NCBI GenBank assembly: GCA_024743275.1
Contig: JANSWW010000003.1
Coordinates: 62,001-126,000 of the forward strand
Reading direction: 5' to 3'
Length of the DNA: 64,000 nt
From: Alphaproteobacteria bacterium
GTDB taxonomy: Bacteria; Pseudomonadota; Alphaproteobacteria; JANSWW01
Shown here: positions 32,259-41,855 of the stretch, in pieces
How the letters are laid out: each line of letters begins with the position of its first letter
Position numbering within the stretch: position 1 is the first letter of the stretch
Notes under the pieces: generated by a model
What the model was told of the DNA's origin: nothing
What the model saw: the letters and a program-made list of their open reading frames with translations, nothing else
Database searches by the model: none
Translations under genes and position numbers: made by a program

Positions 32259-35200
32259 GGCAGTTCTCCTTCGATTGCGGGCGCCGGTGAGGACGATTCC
32301 GGGATCTTGCCCGCAAGCAAGGCTTCCGCCGGATCGCCGATCACCTCGGCATAGGTTTTCATGACGTTCTCGCTTTGCTGCGTGCAGATGGCAAGCACGT
32401 CGTCGAAGCTTTCTACCTCGGCTGCCTGGGCAAGCAAAGGCCGCAAACTCGCGTCGGCGTCGATCAGCGGTTTCCCTTCCCCGTGGGTCAGACGCAGCAG
32501 CCCCTGGAGGCGCTGCCACAACCGGTAGGCGTCGATGAGCTGCCGGGCCGCCGCGTCGTCGATCTTGCCTTGGGCGGCGAGGGCCGAGAGCGCGTCGGGG
32601 ATCGTCCCGTCGAACAGGCGCGGCTTGGCGTCGACCAGGTCGGGTCCGTGCCGCAGCAGAAGATACTGAGTGATGAACTCCACATCCACCATGCCGCCGC
32701 GGCCCTGTTTGAGGTCGGACAGAAGGGGGGCGCCCTTCTCCCGAACCAGCCGTTGCCGCATGCTTTCGATATCGCACAGCAGTTTATCCGGGTCGTGCCG
32801 CATCCGCCTGATGGCGTCGAGGGCGCGTTCCACGCGGTCGCGTGCCGGTTCCGGCCCGTAGACGATCCGCGCCCGGGTCAGCGCCATGTATTCCCAGGTC
32901 CAGGCCTCGCACTCGTAATACTGACGCATCCGGTCGAGCGAGGTCGCGAGCGGGCTTTTCTGGCCGGAGGGGCGCAGTCGGAGATCGATATCGAACAACG
33001 GACCCTCGCCGGTCTGGACCGTCAGGGCGGAGACCAGCCGCTGGGTAAGCCGGACGAAGTAGACCGTGGCGGGCAGCGGCTTGTCCCCGTCGGACTGTCC
33101 GTCCGTCCCGGCGTCGTAGATCACCATCATGTCCAGATCGGATCCGGCATTGAGGTCGAAGCCACCGAACTTCCCGAGCGCGATCAGGACCGGCCCGGCC
33201 TCGCCGCCCTCGGGCAGGGTGAACCGGCCGTGGCGTTGGGCGAATTCCGCGATCACGGCCGGAGTGATGCGGGAGACGACGGCCTCGGCGACCCGCGTCA
33301 GATAGGGCCCGGTGCGGTCTGCATGGCACCGTCCCTCAAGCACCTCCAGGCCGGCCAGGAAGCGCTGGTCATTCGTCCAGCGTCGGCTCAGGTCCAGCAG
33401 ATCCTGGTGATCCCGGCCCCGGGCCAGGGTGTGGTCGAGGTCGGATTGCAGGGTCGGCAGATCATTCTCAAGGGCTGGCGGTGAGCCCGCCAGCAGCGCC
33501 TCGATCAGATTGGGGGACTGGCTCAACTGGTTGGCCAGGCTGGGCGAACTGCCGAAGATCCGGGCGATGCTATCGCTCAGCGCCGGGTTCATCTGCAACA
33601 GCGAAAGGAACTGGACCCCGGCGATCAGGCCGCCGAAGAAGCGTTCGAAACGGATCAGGGTCTGATCGGGATCCGGGGTGCGGGCGAAACCGTCGAGCAA
33701 GGCCGGCAGGATCTCGGTGAGGATCTGGCGGGCCCGTTCCGACCGGGTCGCCCGGATCCGGCCGTGATGCCAGCCCCGCACCATGCTCGTCACCCTGCCC
33801 GGCTCCGCGAAGCCCATTTCGGTGAGGGTCTCGATCGTATCCGGATCGTCCTCGGCGCCGGTAAAGACCAGATTGCCGGTTCCCTCCCGCGTGGTCGCCC
33901 CCAGGGATGGCGCGTCGCCGAACAGATCCGTGTAGTGCCGGTGCACCGTCGCGGTGTGATGTTCGAGATCCGCAAGGAAGGCTCCGGCGTCCGGATAGCC
34001 CAGGAACTGGCCGATCTTCTCGAGGCCCTCAGGCGTTTCCGGCAGTTTGTGGGTCTGCTGGTCGTTGACCATCTGCAGGCGGTGCTCGACCGTCCGGAGG
34101 AAGTGATAGGCGGCTTCCAGATCGGCGCGGACCGGTTCGGCCAGGTGGTCGAGATCGCGGAGCGCGGTGAGCGCGTCGAGGGTGCGCGGCAGCCGCAGCC
34201 GGATCTCCCGACCGCCCCAGATCAATTGCTGGACCTGGGCGAAGAACTCGATCTCCCGGATCCCGCCGGGGCCGAGCTTCACGTCGAAGCCGGGCGCCTT
34301 GAAGGCGTGGCCGCCCTTGTGGGTCGCGATCTGCCGCTTGATCGAGTGGATATCCTGGATCGCCCAGAAATCGAGGTTTTTGCGCCAAACGAAGCTGCGG
34401 ATCTGAGCGAGGAAGCGCTCTCCGGCCTGCCGGTCGCCGCCGACGACCCGCGCCTTGATCATCGCCGCCCGCTCCCAATTCTGGCCGATGGTTTCGTAAT
34501 AGGTCGAGGCCACGGTGGCGCACATGGCGAGCGGTGTCGCGCCCGGGTCGGGCCTGAGTCGAAGGTCGATGCGGAAGACGTAGCCGTCCTTGGTCCGTTC
34601 CTCCATCGCCCGCCCCAATTCCCGGGTCAGCCGGACGATCCAGGGCTGCACCTCGCCGACATCCTCCAGGCCCGAAACGGCGTCGTCGAACAGCACGATG
34701 ATGTCGATGTCCGAGGAATAGTTGAGCTCCCGCGCGCCAAGTTTGCCCATGCCGAGGACAAAGACCCCGCAGCCTTCGACGGGGTTCTCTGGATCGCGTT
34801 CGGGGAGTTTCTTGCGGCGGATCAGATTGCGGAGAATCGGCGCCAGGGCCGCGTCGATGCTCTCCTCCGCGACCCGCGACAGGGCGGCGGTGATCGCCAG
34901 CAAGGGGGCTGTGCCAAGAATGTCGCCGAGACCGAGGGCGAGCGCGACCCGGCGCTTCAGCACTCGGATCCGGGTCATCGTCTTGGCTAGATCCTCGTCC
35001 GTCCGCGCGGCCTCCCCGGTCGGGGCGGCGACCTCGAATTCCGAGAAGGCGTGCTGGACCGCCTCGGCCCAACCTTGTTCAACCACGATGCGGACGGTCT
35101 CCGGTTCCTTGACCATGAGATCGGATAGATGGGGCGAATGGTGGAAGACGCCGGCCAGGAGGGCGTACCCCTCCGCGCTCTCCTTGAGGGCGCCGGCGAA

Positions 35201-35329
35201 GTCCGCGAGACCCGGATCCTGCCGGTCGGCGACGGCGGCTTCCCAGCGGTCCCATTCCGGGCTTTCCGGCAGGTCCGCGGGAACCACGGGAGGGCTTTCG
35301 CCTCGGTGGAGAATGGGTATGTTAGCCAT
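32255..35329 (-). CDS. glnE: Bifunctional glutamine-synthetase adenylyltransferase/deadenylase
   Basis: GlnE adenylylates and deadenylylates glutamine synthetase in response to PII and glutamine. The 1024-residue protein has two nucleotidyltransferase halves. The N-terminal deadenylase has GMGKLGARELNYSSDIDIIV and the C-terminal adenylylase has ALGKFGGFDLNAGSDLDMMV; each shows the GK...SDxD metal motif. HRLQMVNDQQTHKLP and DPFDIDLRLRP-like segments fit the family. The ATG at 35329 was chosen because the open frame beyond it has no family character and would overlap the divergent gene. It is coupled to bcp. Confidence 0.95.
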   Translation of the reverse strand: MANIPILHRGESPPVVPADLPESPEWDRWEAAVADRQDPGLADFAGALKESAEGYALLAGVFHHSPHLSDLMVKEPETVRIVVEQGWAEAVQHAFSEFEVAAPTGEAARTDEDLAKTMTRIRVLKRRVALALGLGDILGTAPLLAITAALSRVAEESIDAALAPILRNLIRRKKLPERDPENPVEGCGVFVLGMGKLGARELNYSSDIDIIVLFDDAVSGLEDVGEVQPWIVRLTRELGRAMEERTKDGYVFRIDLRLRPDPGATPLAMCATVASTYYETIGQNWERAAMIKARVVGGDRQAGERFLAQIRSFVWRKNLDFWAIQDIHSIKRQIATHKGGHAFKAPGFDVKLGPGGIREIEFFAQVQQLIWGGREIRLRLPRTLDALTALRDLDHLAEPVRADLEAAYHFLRTVEHRLQMVNDQQTHKLPETPEGLEKIGQFLGYPDAGAFLADLEHHTATVHRHYTDLFGDAPSLGATTREGTGNLVFTGAEDDPDTIETLTEMGFAEPGRVTSMVRGWHHGRIRATRSERARQILTEILPALLDGFARTPDPDQTLIRFERFFGGLIAGVQFLSLLQMNPALSDSIARIFGSSPSLANQLSQSPNLIEALLAGSPPALENDLPTLQSDLDHTLARGRDHQDLLDLSRRWTNDQRFLAGLEVLEGRCHADRTGPYLTRVAEAVVSRITPAVIAEFAQRHGRFTLPEGGEAGPVLIALGKFGGFDLNAGSDLDMMVIYDAGTDGQSDGDKPLPATVYFVRLTQRLVSALTVQTGEGPLFDIDLRLRPSGQKSPLATSLDRMRQYYECEAWTWEYMALTRARIVYGPEPARDRVERALDAIRRMRHDPDKLLCDIESMRQRLVREKGAPLLSDLKQGRGGMVDVEFITQYLLLRHGPDLVDAKPRLFDGTIPDALSALAAQGKIDDAAARQLIDAYRLWQRLQGLLRLTHGEGKPLIDADASLRPLLAQAAEVESFDDVLAICTQQSENVMKTYAEVIGDPAEALLAGKIPESSSPAPAIEGELP

Positions 35330-35437
35330 CGATAGTCCCGTTCGAATAGGTTCCCGACCTTGATGCCTTGAGCGGCACAGGGTCAAGACGCTGCCGCCTC
35401 GGCCGATCTTTGCTTTCCGTTGCAGGATGTATGCTCG

Positions 35438-38400
35438 ATGAAGACTCTGCGCCGTCGCGTGCTGATCATCCTTCTTGAGGCCATCGCCGCGTGCGTCCTG
35501 CTCTTGACCTTGGGCACGGGATTTGCCGTCTGGCAACTTTATCGCGGTCCGGTCGAGGCGAATTTCGCCCTCGAATACATCGAACCCTTCCTCAATCCGC
35601 CCGGCGCCGAGCTGTCCTTCGATGTCGGGGCCGTGACCCTGCAATTGAGTGGGGACGAGCGGGAATTGATCGTGACGGCGCGCGATGTGGCCGCCAACGC
35701 GGTGGGCGGGGAAACAGTCTTCTCAGCGCCGGTGATGGAGGCGCGCTATAACTTTCAGCGCCTGGTCTCGGCCGGCTATGAGGAAGGCCTGGCGGCCTTC
35801 CGGGAAAAGGGGCTGACGCCCCGTCTCGTCGTCCTGAAGGGTCCGAGCATCCGCTTGATCCGCAGCATGGAGGGACCGGTCCGGATCGCGGCCACCCTGC
35901 CGCCCGCCGATCCGGAGCCGGCGTCGGAGGAGACCGTTATCGATGTTTCGGTGATCGATCAGTTCCTCGCCGGCGGCGGCGCCTCTCAGGGGCTCGAAGG
36001 TCTGATCATCGACGAGGCGACCCTGACCCTCGACGATCTTCCTAGCGATGTGCGCTGGATCGCGGAAAACGCCCGGGTCCGGTTGAGCCGGACGGAGGCT
36101 GGTATCGGGCTGACCGGCGATCTCGATCTCCTGCTGGGGGAGAGCACGGTCCCGCTTTCGGGCGACGCGGTATGGATCAAGTCCACCAAACGCCTCGATG
36201 TGGACATGTCGGTCGGTACCGTCCTGCCGGCGGCACTGGCCGCGAAACTGCCGGAATTCGAGATGCTCAAGGCCCTTGCCGCCCCGGTATCGGGCAGCAT
36301 GCGGGCGACACTCTCCACCGACCTGACGCCCCGGGATGCCGAAGCCCAGTTGGATATCGGGGCCGGCGGTTTGTCCCTGCCGGCCTTCTACGCCAATCCT
36401 CTGGCGATCTTTGGTGGCACCCTCTCCGGCACCTGGAGCCGGGGCGCGGGGGCGGTCGTAACGGCCAGCAACCTCGATCTCGGCGGTCCTCTGGCGGACG
36501 CGACCCTGACCCTTCGGAGGGAGGACGGTGGTGATACCGACCTCTTGGCGGTCGATCTCGCCGCCGTGGTCAGCGGCTTGCCTGTCGATGTTCTTGCCGA
36601 GTATTGGCCCGAGCGTCTGGCCGGCAACGCCCGTCGCTGGGTCGATCTCAATCTGTCGGCGGGCACGGTCGATAGGGCGGATCTGGCGTTGTCCGGCGTT
36701 TTGTCATTGGAGACCGGGAAGTTCGACGATGTCGCTTTGGAGGGCGAAGGGCGCTTCCGCGACGTCACGGTGCGCTATATCGACGGCATGCCGCCGGTCG
36801 AGGGAGTCGATGGCCGCGTGCGCTACAGCGATATCGCGGTCACCATCGATACCGTCAATGGTTCGATTCCCGGGATGGCGCTGGATCTGAAGCAGGCGCA
36901 TATCGATCTGGTCGACTTGGTGGCGGGTATCCCGCGCGCGGAGATCGAGATCAGCGTCGTCGGGCCGGTCCGCGACGCGCTGCGCCTGATCGACAACGAC
37001 CCGCTCAACTATCCGGAAAAGCTTGGCCTCGATCCGTCCATGGTCTCCGGGCAGGCGGCGACCAAGCTCGCTTTGGACTTCCCGCTCGTGAACAGTCTGC
37101 GACTGGACGAGATCGGGGTCGGCGCGGCGTCGAACATCACCGGCGCGGTGTTGCGGGATCTGCCTTTCGGAAAGGGTATCACCGACGGCGATCTCACCCT
37201 CTCCCTGGACGGGTTGGGCATGACCATCGACGGAAAGGCGAAGATCTCCGGCGGCCCTGTGACCTTCCGGTGGGCGGAGCGGTTCGCCGAGGCGGACAGC
37301 CGTCGGGTCGAGGGGCGGGTGACGGTCACCGGGGCTACTCTCGACGATCTTGGGGTCGAGATCGCGCCCTATGGCGCCGGTGCCGCCGAGGTTGGTTTCG
37401 ACTACCGGGAACTGCCGGGCGGTCGGGCGACCATCGGCCTGGACGGCGATCTGACCAACACCCAGATGCGGTTGCCGATCCTCGATTGGGAAAAACCCCC
37501 GGGGGCGCCGGCGTCCCTAACGGCGATGCTGCTGCTTAGGGATGGGATTCCGATCGGGGTGCGGGATATCGCTCTGTCGGCGCCGTCCCTGGACGGGTCC
37601 GGTTCCGTGTCCTTCGACCCGGAGACCGGAGAGCCCGTCTTGTTGGCGCTAGACCGGTTCGTGCTCGGGCGCACCGATTTGACCGCGGAGGCGGACCTGA
37701 CCGGCAGCCCTTGGCGTGTCACGGTGCGCGGTCGGCAGATCGACGCGGGAGCCTTTTTGATGCAGGAGGATGACGGCCTGCCGGAAAGCGGGGTCGCGGA
37801 CGATGAAGATGGCTTCGCCCCCGAACGGCCGCTTGAGCTCGATATCGCCGTGGATCGGTTGTTGTTGGACGAGGCCAGGGTGTTGGATGGCTTCTCGGCC
37901 CGGCTCGACCACAGCGGCGAGCGCTGGGGGCGGATGAGGCTGGAGGGTCGGCCGAATGGCCAGGGGCGCCTGACCTTCGAGGCGCTTCCCTTGCCCCAGG
38001 GGCATAATTTCCTCGTCAACGCGACCGATGCGGGAGCGACCCTGCGCTGGCTCGGACTCGTTTCCTCCGTCGAGGGCGGGATCCTCACGGTCGACGGAAC
38101 CGTCGACATGGACGCGCCGGAGACGGCGCTCGATGCGCGGATGCGGGTCGACCGGTTCCGGGTGGTTCGCGCCCCGGCGGTTCTTCAGGTCCTCCGGCTG
38201 GTCTCGCTGACGGGGTTGTTCGAAGCGCTTTCCCGTGACGGCATTCCCTTCGTGCGCTTTGACGGATCGCTCAAGAAAGAAGGTCAGGAGATTGTTATCG
38301 AGAACGGACGCGGGGTCGGCCGGTCGCTCGGCTTCCAGATCGAAGGGCAATTGAGCGACGAAGCGGACCAGCTCGACCTTAAAGGCCTGCTCGTACCGGC

Positions 38401-38656
38401 ATACACCATCAACAACACGATCGGGGCGATCCCCCTGGTCGGGCAACTGCTGACCGGCGGCGAGGGCGGCGGCGTGATCGCGACCCGCTTCTATGTGACC
38501 GGGACGGCGGAAGACCCGGATGTGGTGGTCGATCCGCTGCAGAGCCTCGCACCCGGGTTCCTCCGGAATGTGTTCGGTTACTTTATCGATGGCGCGGGGG
38601 CGCAGGACAGGAACACGATCCTTGGCGACCCGACGGAGGAGGGGCCGGACCGTTAG
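35438..38656 (+). CDS. Large YhdP/AsmA-like envelope protein (DUF3971)
   Basis: The 1072-residue protein has one N-terminal TM helix (VLIILLEAIAACVLLLTLGTGF), then a very long periplasmic beta-rich region of repeated strands such as LDLGGPLADATLTL and VRYIDGMPPVEGVDGRVRY. A C-terminal AsmA-like part follows (GVGRSLGFQIEGQLS, AYTINNTIGAIPLVGQLLTGGEGGG). This matches the YhdP/TamB/AsmA group, bridge-like proteins that move phospholipids between inner and outer membranes. It is divergent from glnE and ends 1 bp from the pqqE stop. Confidence 0.85.
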   Translation: MKTLRRRVLIILLEAIAACVLLLTLGTGFAVWQLYRGPVEANFALEYIEPFLNPPGAELSFDVGAVTLQLSGDERELIVTARDVAANAVGGETVFSAPVMEARYNFQRLVSAGYEEGLAAFREKGLTPRLVVLKGPSIRLIRSMEGPVRIAATLPPADPEPASEETVIDVSVIDQFLAGGGASQGLEGLIIDEATLTLDDLPSDVRWIAENARVRLSRTEAGIGLTGDLDLLLGESTVPLSGDAVWIKSTKRLDVDMSVGTVLPAALAAKLPEFEMLKALAAPVSGSMRATLSTDLTPRDAEAQLDIGAGGLSLPAFYANPLAIFGGTLSGTWSRGAGAVVTASNLDLGGPLADATLTLRREDGGDTDLLAVDLAAVVSGLPVDVLAEYWPERLAGNARRWVDLNLSAGTVDRADLALSGVLSLETGKFDDVALEGEGRFRDVTVRYIDGMPPVEGVDGRVRYSDIAVTIDTVNGSIPGMALDLKQAHIDLVDLVAGIPRAEIEISVVGPVRDALRLIDNDPLNYPEKLGLDPSMVSGQAATKLALDFPLVNSLRLDEIGVGAASNITGAVLRDLPFGKGITDGDLTLSLDGLGMTIDGKAKISGGPVTFRWAERFAEADSRRVEGRVTVTGATLDDLGVEIAPYGAGAAEVGFDYRELPGGRATIGLDGDLTNTQMRLPILDWEKPPGAPASLTAMLLLRDGIPIGVRDIALSAPSLDGSGSVSFDPETGEPVLLALDRFVLGRTDLTAEADLTGSPWRVTVRGRQIDAGAFLMQEDDGLPESGVADDEDGFAPERPLELDIAVDRLLLDEARVLDGFSARLDHSGERWGRMRLEGRPNGQGRLTFEALPLPQGHNFLVNATDAGATLRWLGLVSSVEGGILTVDGTVDMDAPETALDARMRVDRFRVVRAPAVLQVLRLVSLTGLFEALSRDGIPFVRFDGSLKKEGQEIVIENGRGVGRSLGFQIEGQLSDEADQLDLKGLLVPAYTINNTIGAIPLVGQLLTGGEGGGVIATRFYVTGTAEDPDVVVDPLQSLAPGFLRNVFGYFIDGAGAQDRNTILGDPTEEGPDR

Positions 38657-38657
38657 G

Positions 38658-39767
38658 TCAGGCGCCCAGGACGCGGTAGGTGAAGTCCGACTCCGCCGCG
38701 TCGCCATCGGCGATCGCCTTGGCGACCAAGTCTTGGTGGTGGGGCGATTTCGAGCAGACCGGATCTGTCGCCGCCGGATCGCCGAGAACGGCCATCGCCT
38801 GGCACCGGCAGCCCCCGAAATCGACCGTCTTGCGCTCACAGGACCGGCAGGGCTCCTGCATCCAGTCGTCGCCCCGATAGGCGTTGAAGGCCGGACTGTC
38901 GTACCAGATGTCAGCCAGAGGGACTTCGGTCGCCTTGTCGAAGACCAGACCCGGAATCGTATGGGCCGCGTGGCAGGGCATGACCCGGCCATCCGGCACG
39001 ACGTTGAGCCCAATGCTCCCCCAGCCGCCCATGCAGGCCTTCGGGAACTGGGCATGGTGGTCCGCCGGGACATAGTCGATGACCATCCGGCCCATGAGGC
39101 GCTCCCGCGCGTCGCGCACGATCGCATGTGTCCGCTTCGCTTGTTCAGCCGTCGGCATCAGGGCCGCCCGGTTGACCGTGGCCCAGCCATGGAACTGCAC
39201 CGTCGCGACCTCCAGCCGGCGCGCGCCCAGGGATTCCGCCAGGTCGATGGCGTCTTCCAGACGGTCGAGGTTCTGTTTGTGGACCACCGCGTTGATGGTC
39301 AGCGGAAAGCCGATCTCGGCGATCCAGCCGGCGACCTTCATCTTGCGCTCGAACCCGCCGCGATAGCCGCCGACCCGGTCGGCCATACCCGCGTCGACCC
39401 CCTGTAGGGAGAGCTGGACATGGTCGAGGCCGGCGGCGTCGAGCGCTTGGAGACGGTCGCGGGTCAGACCGATGCCCGAGGTGATCAGATTGCTGTAGAG
39501 CCCGGCGTCGCGGGCCGCCTCGACCAGGGCGACCAGATCGCCGCGAGAGGCGGGTTCACCCCCTGACAGGTGCAGTTGCAGAACGCCGAGCGCCGCCGCT
39601 TGGCGGAAAATGTCGGACCATTCCTCGGTGGCGAGTTCGCCCGCCTTGCGCGTCAGCTCCAACGGGTTGGAGCAATAGGGGCAGGACAACGGGCAGCGAT
39701 GCGTCAGCTCCGCCAGCATGGCCATGGGCGGTCCGGGGCGGTTGGGATTGGGGGCGGCGTCGGTCAT
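38658..39767 (-). CDS. pqqE: PQQ biosynthesis radical SAM enzyme PqqE
   Basis: PqqE links Glu and Tyr of PqqA by a C-C bond, the first PQQ step. The 369-residue protein has the CX3CX2C cluster motif at Cys25, Cys29, Cys32 (CPLSCPYC), SGGEP, and a C-terminal SPASM domain with several Cys (CMGGWGS, MPCHA, CRSCERK, GGCRCQ). The start overlaps the pqqD stop by four bases; the longer frame to 40262 is a shadow across pqqD. Its stop lies 1 bp from that of the convergent YhdP-like gene, leaving no room for a terminator between them. Confidence 0.96.
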   Translation of the reverse strand: MTDAAPNPNRPGPPMAMLAELTHRCPLSCPYCSNPLELTRKAGELATEEWSDIFRQAAALGVLQLHLSGGEPASRGDLVALVEAARDAGLYSNLITSGIGLTRDRLQALDAAGLDHVQLSLQGVDAGMADRVGGYRGGFERKMKVAGWIAEIGFPLTINAVVHKQNLDRLEDAIDLAESLGARRLEVATVQFHGWATVNRAALMPTAEQAKRTHAIVRDARERLMGRMVIDYVPADHHAQFPKACMGGWGSIGLNVVPDGRVMPCHAAHTIPGLVFDKATEVPLADIWYDSPAFNAYRGDDWMQEPCRSCERKTVDFGGCRCQAMAVLGDPAATDPVCSKSPHHQDLVAKAIADGDAAESDFTYRVLGA

Positions 39768-40099
39768 GCGAGATCCACAAAGCGCCGGTCGACCAGGGCG
39801 CGGAGATAGCGGCCGGCATCGATCGCGATGCGCTCCACCGGGGCGTTGTAGGTGTCGGCGAGGATGGCGACGATTTCGCCAAAGGTCCGGCCGTCCTTGG
39901 TTTCCGTCAGGATCGCCTGGGCGATCGGGTCGAGCTTGATCGCTCTTTCGGGACCCAGCAGGAACCAGGTCTCCCGAACGGGGTCGTATTTGACCCGCAC
40001 GCCCCGGGGCAGCACGGGGCGGTCCGCCTCCGCCAAGCCGTCGGGTGGCGAGGCCGTTTGGGGCGCTGGTCGGGGCGTGTTTTCCGCCGGGGCCGTCAT
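39764..40099 (-). CDS. pqqD: PqqD peptide chaperone (RRE)
   Basis: PqqD binds the PqqA peptide and presents it to PqqE; it is the founding RiPP recognition element. The 111-residue protein has an extra Pro-rich N-terminal tail of about 28 residues, then PVLPRGVRVKYDPVRETWFLLGPERAIKLD, the winged-helix RRE pattern, and a C-terminal helix (YLRALVDRRFVDL). Four-base overlaps with pqqC and pqqE show a tightly coupled operon. Confidence 0.95.
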   Translation of the reverse strand: MTAPAENTPRPAPQTASPPDGLAEADRPVLPRGVRVKYDPVRETWFLLGPERAIKLDPIAQAILTETKDGRTFGEIVAILADTYNAPVERIAIDAGRYLRALVDRRFVDLA

Positions 40100-40848
40100 C
40101 CGCTCCGCTCCAACTGTCCCTCACCGGGCTGCCAGGCCCCGGGCGGAATACGACCGGGATCCACATAGGCGCTGTGCAGGGCGTCGAGCTGGGACCAAAG
40201 GACATCGGTCTTGAAGGTGAGGGCGGCCGCCGCCGCGTCCTGCTTTTCCAGCGTGTTCGCATGATCGAGAACCCAGGCGAGACCGAAGGCGACGTCCTTC
40301 GGCGCCTCGCTCAGGCGTTTTTGGAAATAGGCGATCGAATCCTTGTTGGCGAAGTCGTAGTGCTCCAACAGTCCCGCGATCCGTTCGGTATGGATCTTCG
40401 GGGCGAACATCTCGGTAAGCGACGACGCCATCGCCTCGAGCAAGGGTTTTTCGCGTACGAAATGGACATAGGCGTCGACGGCGAACCGTGTGCCGGCCAG
40501 TACGCCGCGGGTCGAGGCGACATAGTCGGGATCGAGGCCGACCGCCTCGGCGAGCCGCAGCCAGCGGGCGATCCCGCCCTCTTTTTCCGCGCTTCCGTCG
40601 TGATCCTCGATGCGCGACCGCCAGGCCCGGCGGAGGGCCGGATCGTCGATCCGCGAGATGAAGGCGGCGTCCTTCATCGGGATGCGCGATTGGTAGTAGT
40701 AGCGGTTGATCACCCAGGCCTGGACCTGGTCGTGGGTGCAGCCGCCGGAATGCAGCAAGCGGTGGAAGGGGTGCTTGTCGTGATAACGCTCGTCGCCGAT
40801 CTTCCGCAGCCGCGCCTCGAATGCGTCCCGGCTTTGGGCCTTGCTCAT
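40096..40848 (-). CDS. pqqC: Pyrroloquinoline-quinone synthase PqqC
   Basis: PqqC carries out the final cofactor-free eight-electron oxidation to PQQ. The 250-residue all-helical protein contains HPFHRLLHSGGCTHDQVQAWV, NRYYYQSRIPMKDAAFISR and an EHYDFANKDSIAYFQKRL segment, all standard for PqqC and carrying its active-site His, Tyr and Arg residues. It begins inside the pqqB stop (ATGA overlap) and ends inside the pqqD start. Confidence 0.96.
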   Translation of the reverse strand: MSKAQSRDAFEARLRKIGDERYHDKHPFHRLLHSGGCTHDQVQAWVINRYYYQSRIPMKDAAFISRIDDPALRRAWRSRIEDHDGSAEKEGGIARWLRLAEAVGLDPDYVASTRGVLAGTRFAVDAYVHFVREKPLLEAMASSLTEMFAPKIHTERIAGLLEHYDFANKDSIAYFQKRLSEAPKDVAFGLAWVLDHANTLEKQDAAAAALTFKTDVLWSQLDALHSAYVDPGRIPPGAWQPGEGQLERSG

Positions 40849-41744
40849 AGGGTAAACTCCATGCCGTCCTCCGCCACGCTCCAGCCGGCCGCCTCGATCT
40901 GGCGCCTGGCATCGGTCCGCGGGTCGATGGCGGGGTTCGAATTGTTGATGTGGACGAAGACCTTGCGGCCGACCTTCAGGGGCGCGAAGGCGGCGATGGA
41001 CCCCTGGTCCCCCGCCATCGCCATGTGGCCCATCCGGGCGCCGGTCTTCTTACCCAATCCGGCGGTCACCATCTCCGTATCCTCCCAGACGGTGCCGTCG
41101 AAAAAGACCAGCGCGGCCCCTGTCAGGCGTTCGGCCAGGGCCGGGGTCATCTTCGCACAGCCCGGAATGTAATAGGCGGCCTTGCCACCGGCCGTCAGCG
41201 CGACGCCAACGGTCTGCTCGCCTTCGAGATCGGTCTGAACCGTCTCGCCCTCCATGTAGAGCGGCACCTTTCCCGGGACGGCGAACAAGGTCGCGCGTAC
41301 CCCGGGTACCAACTCGAAGGGGGTTTCGAGATCGACGGCCTTGCGGTCCACAAAGGCGGGGTCCAAGGCGTTGAAGATGGGATTCTCGGCGATCACACGA
41401 TGAATCTCCGCCGTGGCGAACAGGTCGTAGGCCTGTTTTTCCCGCAAGGTCAGAAGCCCGGCGACATGGTCGATATCGCCATTGGTGACCAACACGCTCC
41501 CGATGGGGGACACGCGCGGACCGGTCGGATGCAGCGCCGGTTGGGCGGCAAGTTGCAGGCGGATATCGGGTGAGGCGTTGATGATCGCCCATCTCTCACC
41601 GTCGGCGGAAACCGCGATGGAGGATTGGGTCGATGCGGGAATATCACCGGCGCGCGCGGCGTTGCAGAAAGCGCAACCGCAATTCCACTGGGGCAGTCCT
41701 CCACCGGCGGCGGCCCCCAAAATGATGACGCGAAGCGTGCTCAT
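40845..41744 (-). CDS. pqqB: PqqB hydroxylase (metallo-beta-lactamase fold)
   Basis: PqqB acts on the Glu-Tyr intermediate before PqqC; biochemical work assigns it a hydroxylase role. The 299-residue protein starts LRVIILGAAAGGGLPQWNCGCAFC with a structural zinc triad (Cys22, Cys24, Cys27). It has the MBL-fold segments SPDIRLQL and GDIDHVAGL and ends in HINNSNPAIDP. The ATG at 41744 is preferred to an upstream TTG (41762) that lies in unlike sequence. It is 36 bp after pqqA. Confidence 0.95.
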   Translation of the reverse strand: MSTLRVIILGAAAGGGLPQWNCGCAFCNAARAGDIPASTQSSIAVSADGERWAIINASPDIRLQLAAQPALHPTGPRVSPIGSVLVTNGDIDHVAGLLTLREKQAYDLFATAEIHRVIAENPIFNALDPAFVDRKAVDLETPFELVPGVRATLFAVPGKVPLYMEGETVQTDLEGEQTVGVALTAGGKAAYYIPGCAKMTPALAERLTGAALVFFDGTVWEDTEMVTAGLGKKTGARMGHMAMAGDQGSIAAFAPLKVGRKVFVHINNSNPAIDPRTDARRQIEAAGWSVAEDGMEFTL

Positions 41745-41780
41745 CGCCGCTTCGCGCCCCAAGTGAACGAATCGAGAGCC

Positions 41781-41855
41781 TTACTCGGCACCGAAATACA
41801 TATTGATTTCCATGCCGCAGGTGATCTCTTCGAGTGTCGGAGCGGACCAAGCCAT
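41781..41855 (-). CDS. pqqA: PqqA precursor peptide (24 residues)
   Basis: This is the ribosomal precursor of PQQ. The frame reads MAWSAPTLEEITCGMEIN followed by MYFGAE. The conserved E-x3-Y pair that becomes PQQ is Glu16 and Tyr20. AGGGAG lies eight bases before the ATG. Position directly upstream of pqqB in the same direction supports the call. Confidence 0.97.
   Translation of the reverse strand: MAWSAPTLEEITCGMEINMYFGAE

Noticed and set aside
35330..35644. N-terminal extension of GlnE
   Set aside because: No resemblance to GlnE and it would overlap the divergent YhdP-like gene; the ATG at 35329 gives a normal start.
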